Shown here one piece after another: positions 12,661 to 25,354 of a DNA stretch of 64,000 nucleotides; positions within the stretch are counted from its first letter, which is position 1; every line of letters begins with the position of its first letter. The position numbers and the translations under genes are program-made. Under the pieces are notes generated by a model that ran no database searches, had not been told where the DNA came from, and saw only the letters and a list, made by a program, of their open reading frames with translations. This stretch comes from Zelopaecilomyces penicillatus (Eukaryota; Ascomycota; Sordariomycetes; Hypocreales; Pseudodiploosporaceae): assembly GCA_005765155.1 (NCBI GenBank), contig VCCP01000005.1, forward strand, positions 3,162,001 to 3,226,000, in the 5' to 3' direction.

Positions 12661-15388
12661 TACTAGAATAATTCTATACAGTGGAAAAAATCTTGATATA
12701 TAAATGGAATAGCAAGCGATGAATATACTATATGAAATAGGAGAATTATAGTGATGAGGATAACCATTAGCTAAGTAAGAAGGACTTCTTAGATTATATA
12801 ATAATACATAAATATAAAGCTTCCTTATTAAAAACCTAGCTACTAGAGAGCAGGAGTCTCTAATAGTATTAGCAAAAGCTAAATAAATTATTTTCCTAAA
12901 CACTAGAACCCCTTAAGTAATTGCCTTAGTAATTATTATTATCATTACCATCATTACCACTTTCATTATTATCCTCATCAAAGGAACTCAATTCCAGAGC
13001 TATATTAGAAAGACCATTCAAAGCAGCCTCTACACCAGCCCAACTATCAAGCATAACACAAGAGGGAAGGACCACTAACAATAGTATAAAAGCATTATCA
13101 ATACACACCTATATAATTATTAACAGCTATACCAAGCCCAACCATATATCAAAACTAATATTATATCGCTAAGCCTGAATATTTATAATAACTTAAAGGG
13201 AGTTAGCCTAATCCAATACTAATCAAGTCTAAAAATTTAAAGCACTCTTTACAAGAAAAGCTTTATCTTTATCCACATTTTATTACACCTTGGCATGAGT
13301 AAGGGTAGTTATTAGCTTTTAGCATATATAGCCAAGCACCTGTTTGGCCTCACCTTATATATACCAAAACATCTCCTAGAAAGTATTAATAAAGAAGCAG
13401 CTATAAAGAATAAAAGGAGCAATACCAAATCAAGCTTTAATTATATCCCATATCAGACAAGATCACGCATAAGTACATAATAATTTGCTATCACTCTATA
13501 ATAGGAATAGTTATTACCTACACAGCATAAACACTAGAGTTTAGCAGCTATAGAGCAGTTATCAATAACTTTGAATTTAAGCTATAATAGGATATAATAT
13601 ATATTCATCCTACTAATAGGGTTCAGGCTATTTAGCCTTTTTGGGTTCCAGAATAGGATTAGCTATTGGGTCTTATTTAACCCATACAGCTACACAATAC
13701 CAATAAACCTTAGGATAGCTATATAAGTATTAATAATAATCAAGCAACTATAATAATAAACCTCACTTAGTTATATTACCAACCATTTGCTTGTAATATA
13801 GGATCAGACTCCTAACAGCTTATTAGCTATCAGACAAATACTATTATTACCCAACATACTCAACAACAGACAAGCCATCAGCAACAGCTGATATACCTGC
13901 CTTAATAAGACTTTGCTTAAAAGGCACCTTACTAGGTATTACCTTCTTCTTAAAAGATATCTTACTAGGCATCATATTCTTTATAGCCAAAGGGTTCTTA
14001 GGAATACAGGCAGATATAGCTGCTACCATAACCTCAGCAACAGAAGACACAGAATACCCACCACTAAAGAGAGAAAGCAGCTTGGGTATTACACAGAGTC
14101 ATCTATTAATAACAGATAAAGCCAAAGACTCAGAAACAATAAAGGAGGAGGCAGAGGCACTACACACCACAAAAGAGGCCATAATAATATTAATATTAGA
14201 AAGCAACTCAAAATCACTAGAAGAACTATAGAGCCAAAAGTCAGCAGAGAAGAAGCAACAAGACAAAACCCAAAAAGGACTTACTAACAGAAAGCAAAGG
14301 AAACACTCAAAGGAGAATCAGAACTAATTAACTTCCTAACCCTTTTATTATCTATCTCATCCCCCTCTTCACCTCCCTCACTACTAGCATTATCCTTAAG
14401 GACTTGACCTATATAGTCTTTATAAGAGTCTAAATCCCTACAATACTATTAAGCTCAGAAGCAATATAAAAAGGGAAGCAGCTACCAACCAACTATCAAC
14501 TAATAACTAAGGAACATCCTAAGAGGAATAGAGAGACAGATTATTACCAAAGTCTATCTCCTCCATCTTATCAAACAAATCATTATCATCAGATCCTACA
14601 AAAGCAAAAGACTTAAGAGGGGGTTTCTTAGTCTTAGTCAAAGCCTCAAGTAAAACCAGAGACTTAGCAATAGAGATTTTGGGCATAACCAACGCCAACA
14701 CAGAGGAACCCTTTGCAGCAGCTTTCTTAACAGCAATCACTACCAGACACTCAATCTCATAATGCTTGCATTATAGCTGCGCTATCACTTCTTCATTAGC
14801 CTTCCTTTGCTTCTTACTATCTACACCGGACCCAAAGATCCTCAACAATCTAACACCAGGCAAAGCCCTGAGAGATAAGGAAGCCTATACTAGCAGAAAG
14901 CTACTACCACACAAGATTAGCTATAGAAAGGTGCAAAGAAGGAGGTGATTAACCTACCGCTTCTTAATAGATCAGGAAAACAAAACAGCCCCCTTATTAT
15001 CAGATAAACTAGGAAAGTCAGTGCCATAAACAGGGAAGAAGCTAGGAAGCTGCTCATACATAACAAGCATATTTCTAACACTTCCACAAATCTAACATAT
15101 TACCCAAATCCTTAGCCTTAAAGAGACAATACTATATAAAGAAATCAGCCAGTAATAAGGCTTCTTTAAGGGAATCATAAGATAGGGGACTTCTCACAAA
15201 GCACAAAGAGCCTATATACAGAGATTTATAGAAAAGAAATAGAACCTATTAAAAGTTTTACTTTTAATTGATTACAGTTTCTTTATTGATAGCTAGGCCG
15301 ATCGGCTATTCATAGTTGTACGGTTATAGCGACGAAGCTGCTACCAGTTATTAGGGCTGAGGGCGGCCCTAAAGGAAGGGGGGTATAC
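12661..15388 (-). other. Element C 3' internal region with minus-strand coding-like segments
   Basis: These 2.7 kb lie between integrase and the 3' LTR, where most fungal gypsy elements have only a short untranslated stretch. The minus strand holds several open segments with protein-like, charged composition: 14740-14519 (73 codons, ending in an acidic Asp/Glu-rich part), an acidic stretch at about 14430-14295 in another frame, 14120-13847 (VIPKLLSLFSGGYS..., Lys/Pro/Ser-rich) and 13108-12926 (60 codons, Asp/Asn-rich). Three share one frame. I recognise no family. It may be a degraded antisense accessory gene, captured host sequence, or chance. A purine-rich tract at 15371-15383 precedes the 3' LTR. 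Confidence 0.4.
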
Positions 15389-15601
15389 TATCAGGATCCC
15401 AAAGGGGCCCTGCAGAGAACCCATATCACATAGGCTAGGAATATATATATCTATAGAGAGAGCCTTCTCCTTTAAGAAAAGGAAGAGGGCCAGAGATCAA
15501 GCTTCTAGTTATCTGCTACCTACCTGCTATATACAGCAAAATTGATACCATTCCTAACCTTCTTCACTCTCTCCACAACCTCCCAACCTTGGTCCTTGAC
15601 A
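15389..15601 (+). repeat. 3' LTR of element C
   Basis: This 213-bp LTR is colinear with 7622-7834. It starts TATCAGGATC (TG changed to TA) and ends CCTTGACA, and is followed by GCCTA at 15602-15606. The retained CA terminus here and TG terminus in the 5' copy together reconstruct the usual TG...CA ends. Confidence 0.9.
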
Positions 15602-18573
15602 GCCTATATTATAATGGCTTGTAATCGATCTAGAATAACCCTTATAGAGCATTCTAGCAGGCTATTTTGCTTATAAATATAAGGGCTGGATATACTAAAA
15701 TCAATGCCTTTGCCTATTAGCCAGTCTTTTAGCAGTGCTGAGACCTCTTTTCTACTATTAAAATACAGCTATAAAGGGTATTTTTTATAATAGGCTTTTA
15801 GTCCTTTAAATAGTCCCTTTATAGTAGAGAAGATAGTATAACCTTCCTTATTAGGTAGTAAAAGAATCGTTTGATAATAGAATTTTCTTTCTATTAAAAT
15901 AAGCCTTATAGAGAGCTTATTATAAGGGATTGGTTTTATCTGAAATGTATCTCTTTTTATAATCTCTAATACTTCTAATAGGTCTGGAATTGGGTTTTTA
16001 AAGGGTCTGTGTATTAATTTAGCCTGTATATATACTAAATAAAAGAAATCTGCTTCTTTTATAATAGTAAAATCAGGTAAGCCTGCTGAAATTTTAGTGG
16101 TCTTCTTTAGTAGCTATAGGCTAATATAGCTGAGATGGATGTATTAAATTCTTACTAGCTGTAGCAGCTTTTGGTAGCTAGTTTTAGCTAAAAGATCTAT
16201 ATCTCCCTCTATAATAGTGTTTTTAGAGGGTTCTAGAAGGGATATAGTATCTTCTAGTAGGTCTTTTAGTAGGCCTGAGTCTATATCAGGGCTTTCTAGT
16301 ATATATGGGCCTGAAATTTCAGGGCTTTTTATTGGTTCTAGTGGCTGTTTTGCTGGTTCAAAGGGCTTAGTGAGGTCCTTATATACATTAGAGGGAGGTT
16401 TAGAGGTGATTTCAACCGCTATTGGATAGCTATAATAGTGATTAAAAGGCCTTATAAATTCAGGTATAGGCTTCCCTTTTTACTATAGGAAGAAGCTATA
16501 TTTAGTAAAGTTTGATAGGCTATAGCAGGTTTAGCCTATTATAAATAGCTTCTCTTTTATAAGTATACTATTAAAAGTATAGTGCTTAACCCTATTTATT
16601 ATATTTATATCTATATTAGGGATATATAGTGTATTTTTTAGCTCTAGAGTGTTATATATTCTGGGTTTAAGTACTATAAGTACTGTAAATACAGCTGTTC
16701 TAGATTCTTTTAAATAGATTAGATTATCACTAGTTATTATAAGCCTTGGTTTCTTGTTATAGGTATTATAATTAGTAAAGAGGGTTCTATTATTAATTAT
16801 ATAGTATATTGAGCTAGTATTATATAGTAGGGTGTTCTTTATATTAGTGTTATAATGAGTGTTATAGGCTGATTCTTTAGGCTTTATAGCTTTTAAATCT
16901 TCTATATTAGATTTAGAATTAGAGCTCTAGGTGCTGGCTATAGTATTCCAGTTACCTATAGATAGGTTATAAGTGCCTATTATAAAGGAAGCTTTATTAG
17001 GTTCCTTACTGTTAATAGCAGGCTTCTTTATCTTTTTATTCTTCTAAAAGGGCTTATAAGGCTGTTTTTTAATGGATTTAAATGGTTTTTTCTTCTTTTT
17101 AAAGTCCTTATAGGTCTTTTTAGAAGGTTCCTTAGCTTCTCTAGCCTTATAAGAGCTAGCTTTTATAATTAAAGAGCTTTTATCTTATAACTCTTCTAGC
17201 AAGTCTATTATAAGGAACTATAAATTCAGAGTATTTAATAAGGTATTAAGCATTATATAGATCCTGATATTATTCCTTTAGTATTCAGCCTATTATAAAA
17301 AAGCTTCTTTTATAGCCTTTAGATATTGATTTATCTAATCTATAGGCTATATAGTAACTAAAGCTAACTATAGCTTAGCAAGTTAAGTATTAAATTCGCT
17401 ATCAAATGCCTTTATAGAGCCTTTATAGCTGCTAAAGCTAAGCTTATAAAAGGTATTATAGAGGGTTTTATATTATAGGGTAGTACTATAATAGTATTGC
17501 TTATTTAGTATTTTATAAGCTTTTAGCAATATTATAACTTAACTTATAGAGGCTTATGGGTGTTGTATATAGCTATTATAAAGTAATAAAAGTAAAATAG
17601 CCTGATAATAGTTGCTAAGGCTAAGGCTTATAATAGGGTTTAAAAGAAAAGTGGGTAATTTAAGTGCTTGTAGTTGGATTAAGAGGGCCTAAACCTATTG
17701 TTATAGTTGTTAGGGCCTTTTAATCTATAGGCTTCTGGAAAGGCCTGTATTTTCTTAGATAGCTCTTTTAAAGCTAATTCCCCTAATATATTAAAGGGCT
17801 ATACTAGCTATAATAATGGCTAAGGTAGCTTAGATTAAGATTATAATAATTCTTTAGCATTATCAGCTATTATAGCCTCTATAACTTGGGCTTATAGCTG
17901 TTATAGTTACTAAGTGAGCTCCTATATCTAGGATCAAAGAGCCTATAATTCTAATAAATTTCCTTTTATTAAAAGGTTCTGATCAGATATTTTTAGAGTC
18001 AGACTGCTATAACTAGTGATTATAGCGATATAAAAGAAAAATAAGCTTCTAAAAATAAGCTTATAGCTGTATAACAGTATTATAAACAGCTGAAAGTGCT
18101 AGTTATAGCAGTGCTATATATGGCTGAGTCTTAATAAGAGCCCTAGAACTAGCTAATTAACTAAAGGGGTGCCAGATATAAGGGTTGCCTGTTATATACT
18201 AGCTATAATCAGGTTATAGTATAGCTAGTATAGCGTCTTTGCTTAGTCAGCTGACTTCTATAGTCTTATATAGGCCTTTTGCAAAGTTAACTAGTAATTT
18301 AAATAATTAATTATATTTAGTATAATTAATAAAGCTATAACCTATAATTCTATAAGTCTGAATTAGTAATCTATAAATCTAAAAGTGGGTTATATTATAA
18401 GCTATAGGTCTGATATTTAACTCTTGTATATATAGTATTTTTTATGACTTCTGATTGGTGGGAAATGTAGGTCTGACTGTTTAAAGGAGAGGCAAAAAAT
18501 CTAATATATAAAGAGATTGAATATAATAGGAAAAAGAGTCTTCTTTTTATAGTCTAGAATAACTATTCTTTTA

Positions 18574-18584
18574 GGCTTATAATC
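18574..18584 (-). other. Candidate primer-binding site of element A
   Basis: The 11 bases next to the sense 5' LTR read GGCTTATAATC on the plus strand, identical to 44101-44111 in element B. With the RIP change CA to TA reversed it reads GGCTCATAATC, close to the anticodon arm of initiator tRNA-Met (GGGCTCATAACC). Some copia elements prime from a cleaved 5' half of this tRNA. The match is about nine bases, so this is a suggestion. Confidence 0.35.
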
Positions 18585-19082
18585 TATTATAATTTATAGT
18601 ATAAAGTTATAATTAAAGCTAGTAATAATAGTAATAGAAGAAAGATAGTGAATAGTTATTTAGAGTAAAATCTATAGAAAAGAAGAAAGAAATAATTAAA
18701 TTATTAATAAAGAAAGAAAACAGGATTTAATTAGGAATCTAGCTATCTTATATATCTAAATAATACTAGAATTATTTAAAATTATTTAAGAATTCTAAAT
18801 AATATTTCTTTAGATTTTTAAGTATTCTAAATAATAAGAAAGGGAGAGGTATAAGGGATAAGCCCTTATTTTACTAGTCTAGCCTAATATAGCAGATCAG
18901 GCTACATAGGCTTTTTAGGTCTTATAGCAGGTCAGGCTGCTATCTTATAGCAGGTCAGGCTGCTACCTTATAGTAGGTCTAGCTGCTAGGGCTATAATAA
19001 ATTTAGCTGCTAAGCTATAGTAGGTCTAGCTACTAGTCTTATAACAGATTAGACTGTTATATAAAACCCACTTATTTTAATA
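18585..19082 (-). repeat. LTR of element A, right copy (5' LTR in sense)
   Basis: This 498-bp LTR pairs with 4378-4829 and is followed by AAAGG. It has about two more 22-23-bp units (CTTATAGCAGGTCAGGCTGCTA-like, at about 18910-18970) than the left copy, which explains the length difference. Confidence 0.88.
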
Positions 19083-19087
19083 AAAGG

Positions 19088-20600
19088 ATATAATTAATAT
19101 ATATCTTAGGTTAATATAATTAAATATACTAAAATCTGGATATTCTATAGAATCCTAATAGATTATTAGATTCTTATATTTATTAAAGAGACTATTTAAT
19201 CTTAATAAAGTATGATTTAGGATATTATATTAGAAAGCTTAGAGATTCTTTATTAAAGATAGAAAACTTTAGTTTAGGCTAACTTATAAAAGAAACCATC
19301 CTATATTAATTATTAATAACTTATCTATCTATAAAAAATTAATAATAAGCTATTATATAGCCTAAAGGTATAAAGGTAAAGTAATTATCTTTAAAACTCT
19401 CTTTAATAGATACTATTAAGGAAAAATATAAAATAATATTTCCTTAGCTATAACCTACTACCCTAAATATTAAAAGTTTATATTATAATAAGGTAAAGAA
19501 CTAGTAATTCTAATATTACCTAGATAGCTAATATTAAAAGTATACTTTAATTTATAATATATACTATTTGATTATAGTATAAACTTCCTTATAAAAGCTT
19601 ATTATAATCTAATTAAATAGATAGAAGTTTAATTAATATAATAAGTTAATTTAAGGGCTATAACTAGGTTTATTATAACCTTAATATAATAATATAGACT
19701 TATACTTTATATAATTATTAATAATAGACCTAAAATAAAAGGGCTTCTCCCTTAGATATTATTTAATTAGGATATAAAATATATTTAAATATCTAGATAT
19801 AATCCTATAATTAATTCTATAATTAAAGTTAATTATTAAAGCCTTATATTTATAATAATAAAGATATTAAAAGGGGATTCTAAATAAATAAGATACCTTA
19901 AAGTAGCTATTCTTATAGATAGAACTGTGATTAAATCATCCTATAGCTTCTCTACCTTTTATCTTATATATAGGTATAACCCTATCTTATTATTTAAAAT
20001 CAAATTTCTAATATAAAGGCTTATTAATTAAGATATTATTATTAATATTAGGGATTTATTTAAGTCTTATATCTAAATATTAGAAAAAAGATTAAAAGAT
20101 ATAATAAAGGCTAAAGAAAAGATAATCAACTTTAGGAAGAAGCTAATAATAAGAATAGATACTATTAATAAATATATACTTTGATCGGAATATAATCAAC
20201 TGGTATTAAACAATCTGATGCTTATATATAATATACCTAAAAAGCAGGATAAATCCTATATAATAAAGATAGTAATACACTAATATAGCCTATATTGGAT
20301 TACTTTATAAGTAGATATTATTAAAGTATATATACTTTATATAATAGATAGGATTCTTTTAGATAAGACCTATTCTAAAAACCATCTAAAGAAGTTTATT
20401 AAAGATAAGTATAGCTAATAGATATCTAATACTAATATATAGCTCTTTAAACCCAAAGATAAATAAGAACTATATAAGGAAAAGAAAGGGCTAAGATTAT
20501 TAAACCCCCTTATATACTTTAACTTATCTATTAATTAAATAATACCTTAAGACTCTAACTCTAATATTAATCTTAAAAAAGACTTTCTAGATTTATTATT
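19088..20600 (+). mobile_element. Ty3/gypsy element D1, 3' part (resumes after element A)
   Basis: Sequence after the AAAGG duplication continues D1. The first bases match the same relative place in D3 (about 49050). Broken frames around 20100-20500 resemble the basic C-terminal region of gypsy integrase. Local patches (for example 20160-20290) keep CA and TG. The 3' LTR and the true right end cannot be placed, so the end coordinate is approximate. Confidence 0.5.
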
Positions 20601-23600
20601 AACTATTAAACCTTGATTTAAAGTTATAATCCTTAGCCTAATCTAATACTAGAAAAGTATATATTAACTATACTTACTTTAAATATATATATAACTTCTT
20701 ATATACTTAAACTAAGGATTTTCTAGTCTGAATTCTATTTAAAAATCCTTAATAAAGAGGATCTTAATAATATTTCTTAAAAGGTATAATAAATTTCACT
20801 CTTTATATATAATATTCTATTATTAATATATAAACTAACTATATTAAACCAATTATAATAAATAATTAATACTCTTAAACCTTAACTATAATAACTAAAC
20901 TATTTTTATATTAATAATTAAATAGTTCTTATTAATCTTATTCCTTTATAATCTTTTCTTAATCTATATTAATCTGATTTTATTATACCCTTAAGTATAG
21001 GCTTACTCTTAGATCTATCTTATATCTATATTAATTAAGACTAAATAAAGCTTATACTTATATACCTAAAACCTTTTCTTTTATTCTAAAAAACTTATTA
21101 AATTCCTATTAAAAATAAAAGTTCTTATAAATTATTTTAATATTATAATACTATCTTTCTTTAACTTTTTTATTTATATAAATCCCTTTCTTATTTTATT
21201 ATATATATATTTTATAATACTATATTAAATTAATTATACTTTTTTATTAATTCACTTTATTTTATAAAGATTAATTAATACCTTTAAAAATTAATTTATT
21301 TATTAGTATTAAACTATCTAGATTATATAACTAATATTATTATTCTAAAATTAATTTACCTTATCTTTTTTAAATTAAATCTATATCTTAATAATTAAGG
21401 AACTATTTAATCCTATCTATACCTATTAAATTCTATTAAGATTTTCCTTTATTATCTTATTTATATCCTGTTTTATTATATACCTAACCTTTAAAATTAA
21501 TAGCTAATATTTCTATAAATAAAAAATAATAGATATATTTAAGAAATCTAAAATAATTAATCCCTTTAATTCTTTAGTTTAATCCTTTCCTAAGAAAGTT
21601 ATTTACTTTCTCTTATCCTCTAGCTTAGATTAATAACTATAAAGTCCTCTTTACTTATAATCTATATATCTATCCTATTTATAATTTAAATAATATCTAT
21701 TATATTTACCTAGGATTAAAATATATAGATAATATAGCTATATAATATACTCCTTAATAGCTATAATAATAACTAAGAAAGATTATATATAATAGGAATA
21801 TAGGATTAAATTAATAACCCTATAATAATTATTAAATAAAGAATAAATCCTCTCTTTTTATTTTATTAAGATATTAAAGAAATATCTATAAATATATCCT
21901 ATTTTAGCTAGTATAAATATAAGATAAGATACTTAGGTTTTTATAATAGACTTTAGTATAGGATATTCTTAAGTATTATAAAGATTACCTTCCTAAAAGT
22001 ATTATTCAGGATTTTAGCCCTTAACTAGCTATATAAAAGTACTAGATATATCTTTTATAAACTTAATAATAAAGAATATCTTATAATAGAAAGGTTAATT
22101 TATTTAATTTATATTTATCCTCTCTAGAATCTATACTTTAAATATTACTTAAATTTAAAAATAAAAAAAAGAATTAATATTAATTTATAAAGATTAAATA
22201 ATATTAAACTAGAAAGGCTTTATAATTTATTATTATTTTTATTATAAAAGATAATTTAATATTATTAAAGAATTTAATATAATTATTCTATAATAAGATA
22301 ATTTTATAAATAATTATACTATATAAAATAATTATATTTATAATAGAATTAATATTAAGGAGCTAAGAATAAATATTATTTTAATTAGTTTTTATAATTA
22401 AATAATATTTATATTAAAAACCTAAAGAGAATAAAAGATAGATTAATAATCCTAAAATTAAAAGGGTTAAATTATAAGATAAAGAAGGAAAAGTTATAGA
22501 AGCTAGGAGATAGCCCCTTTAAAAAGTATATAAACAAAAACATATATTACTTACTAGCTATAAATTATTATTAAATATAATAAAAAGCTATACTTTAAAA
22601 AAAGAGCTATCTATAATAAAAGATATCTTTAATTAAATAATTATATATAATTATAAAGGATTATTAATTTAAACCCTTATATATTTATAAAGCTCTCTTT
22701 TATAAAGAGATATCTTATATATATCACTTCTTTTTATCTTTATTATCTCTCTTAATATCTATATTATTTTATTTTATTCCTCTAATCTCTATTATTATTT
22801 AATTATACCCCTATTTAACTCCTTATTAATATATAATATTAAAATAATAAAGAACTTTTAGATTACTTATACTCTTTCTTTAAATAAATACTAAAAATAT
22901 AAGCTTTACTATTATTATAAAAATAATATAGCTTAAAGGAGGTGTAAGTTTATTTTATAAATATATTAATAAATATATTATATTTATAATAAATCTAGGG
23001 TTTTTTAAATAATCCTGTTTTGTAATCCCTTAATAAGACTAGCTTAATCTATTATTAACCCTCTATTAGAATTTTAATATAAATACCTTAGATTTAGTAA
23101 TATATAGCCTTATCTTTATTATATAACTATTTTCTTAAGGCTTATAAGGATAGAACTAGAGTAATTATCTAATCAAGCTTTATTAACTATTATATATATT
23201 AAAGAATAAAGATTAAGCTATTAATTTTATATTATACTCTCTACTTTAAATTATACTTTATAATATCTTTAATAATATATTTATAACCCCTAAAGTAATA
23301 TATATTTTTAAATTAAAGGAATACTTTTATATATATATAGATCTCCCTAATATTTTATATAAGTTTAAACCTTATAATTATTTAATATTTAATATTTATA
23401 ATTATTTTAATAGGCTAACTGTTTTTTATAAGAATATATTTAATAAGTGATTCTTTATTAGATTTATTAATTATAAGAATATATATTAATATTCCTTTAT
23501 TTAGGATTAATTTAAAGGCTAGCTTTATATTTTTAACTTATAAATAAATAGATAAATATATTATACTAAAGAGTTTATATATTTATAAAGGTAAATACTT

Positions 23601-25354
23601 TATAAGCTTAATCTTCTTTATAATTTTATATTTATTACTATTCTATATATAAAATAAGTATAAGATTAAGAGTATAATTATCTATCTTTCTTCTAGGTTT
23701 ATATTATTATTAAAGGATTAATTAGGTTTTATCCTTATTTTAATTAGATTAAGGAAGATTTAAGTAAGATTAAATAATCTTATAATAATATATTTTATCT
23801 ATTTCCTAATAATCCCTTTTATTTATTACTAAAAGATTAATACCTATTTAATAGTTTAAATCAGCCTATATCTAGTTATATATTTAGAGTAAGGAGTACT
23901 ATACTATATCTTATTATTAATAAATTAAATATAGCTAAGTACTTATAGAGCTTTTATTATATTACCTTATAGGATCTTAATAATTAAATAATCTATAATT
24001 AAGGTATAGATAAAGCATTTTATTTTATTTATTTAAGAGATACTATATTATTCTTAATTAATAAATATATTTTATTTATATTATATAATAACTTTAAAGT
24101 CTTTTATATATTTATAAGAGATAGCCTATTTATATTATTTATATAGACTATTATAATATTATTTATTTATCCTATTAAAGTATAAAAATCTATACTTTTT
24201 AAAGCTATTATCAATTAATAATTAAATAATAAGTTTAAATATAATAAGATAATTAAGCCTAAAATAATTAAGATTATTAATATAACTATTATTAAAGAAA
24301 TTAAATTAATTATAACTTAACTTAATAATAATTAAATAATAGTACCCTAATAGTATTCTTTAAGAGTTAATAGAAATAGGTTATTTATTATTTATTTAGT
24401 TTCTAGGCTTTTATCTAGGCTTAATTTATTTATATATAATAATACTAAAGATACTTAAGGATTATTTAATTAAGATTTATTAAGTAAGGAGTTAAAGTTA
24501 ATATTAATATAGCTTATATTATATTTAAATCCCTAGAAATAGATTATCTTTAAGAAATAGATAATTAAATTAAATTTTTTAAATATCCTTATAACTAACT
24601 TAAATAAGGATATTAATACTTTTAAGGATATTATTATAATCTTAAGATAATTTATTAATAGGAATCTAAGCAGGGTATCTTAATTAGATAATAGATATAT
24701 TTCTTATAAACAGATTAATCCTTTTAATAAAGAAAAGAGAAATCCAGAAAAAAAATAAAGAAACTAATAAAAGGAATTAAACCCTTAGCCCCTTTTATAC
24801 TATATATTATTAATTTAATCTATAAGATATAAAAAAGAGATTATTATTTAAATAAATACTAGTTTATTTTTATAATACTTAAAAGTAATAAAGTATACTA
24901 TAACTATCGAATTTATTAAAAAGATAAATAATATATTCCTTATTAAAAGACCTATACTATATATTAAATACTTTAATAATTATATTAATCTTTATTCTAA
25001 TAGAATAATTATAGAAGGGACCCTTTAATATATTAAAGAGATAATAAAAGCTTCCTTTAATAGGCTAGTGATTTAAGCTATTTAATCTAGTAGATCTAAA
25101 TACTATACTATATAAGTATAACTAGTAATATCTCTATCTATAGGTTAAGTAATAGAATTAAACACTCTAAGGATATTAAAGGAGTTAAAGGGATTAAATA
25201 TTAAGGGAATACTTAATTAAGAATAAATAAAATAAAAGAAATAAAATATATATATATAGATATCTAAAGATTATATTTAAATATTATTACTTGATTAATT
25301 ATAAATATTATCTGATTTAATAATAGGGTCATCTTTAATATTTATTAAAAGGGT
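20601..25354. other. AT-rich, RIP-degraded transposon debris
   Basis: No gene, RNA or intact repeat boundary is visible. CpA and TpG are nearly absent, and all six frames are closed every few codons. Broken plus-strand frames between about 23300 and 25250 have the feel of a gypsy gag region, but I cannot anchor a motif. Nothing here is expected to be expressed as protein. Confidence 0.55.

Larger units (their letters stand above)
7622..15601 (+). mobile_element. Ty3/gypsy LTR retrotransposon C, full length, inserted in element A
   Basis: This 7.98-kb element has identical-length 213-bp LTRs and a GCCTA target duplication. Order on the plus strand: 5' LTR, gag-like region, protease/reverse transcriptase, RNase H, integrase, then about 2.7 kb of extra sequence, a purine tract (15371-15383) and the 3' LTR. 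The reverse transcriptase-RNase H-integrase order is that of Ty3/gypsy. Nearly every lesion is G to A on the sense strand: Trp codons become TAG, Cys becomes Tyr, and the catalytic YxDD is YLDN. CA dinucleotides stay common while TG is rare, unlike the symmetric loss in D1-D3. It is the youngest element of this nest and is dead. Confidence 0.9.
4378..19082 (-). mobile_element. Ty1/copia LTR retrotransposon A (minus strand), carrying two nested insertions
   Basis: LTRs lie at 4378-4829 and 18585-19082, flanked by the 5-bp duplication AAAGG. The body aligns along its length with element B (38306-44532). Coding is on the minus strand. Reverse transcriptase is recognised at 6237-6248, where the copia YxDD box reads YINN because both Asp codons have changed by G to A. 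Gag and protease-like sequence lies toward 16200-17200. A purine tract (AAAGGGAG in the sense direction) abuts the left LTR, which is the 3' LTR in sense. The primer-binding candidate abuts the right LTR at 18574-18584. A 397-bp repeat (5189-5585) and gypsy element C (7622-15601) inserted later. Removing them leaves about 6.3 kb, the length of B. The element is non-functional: the catalytic residues are lost and stops are frequent. Confidence 0.9.

Noticed and set aside
16217..16429. 70-codon plus-strand open frame, repeated at 41742-41954
   Set aside because: Its recurrence in elements A and B reflects the shared copia body. The real coding strand there is minus, and the plus frame has no recognisable domain.
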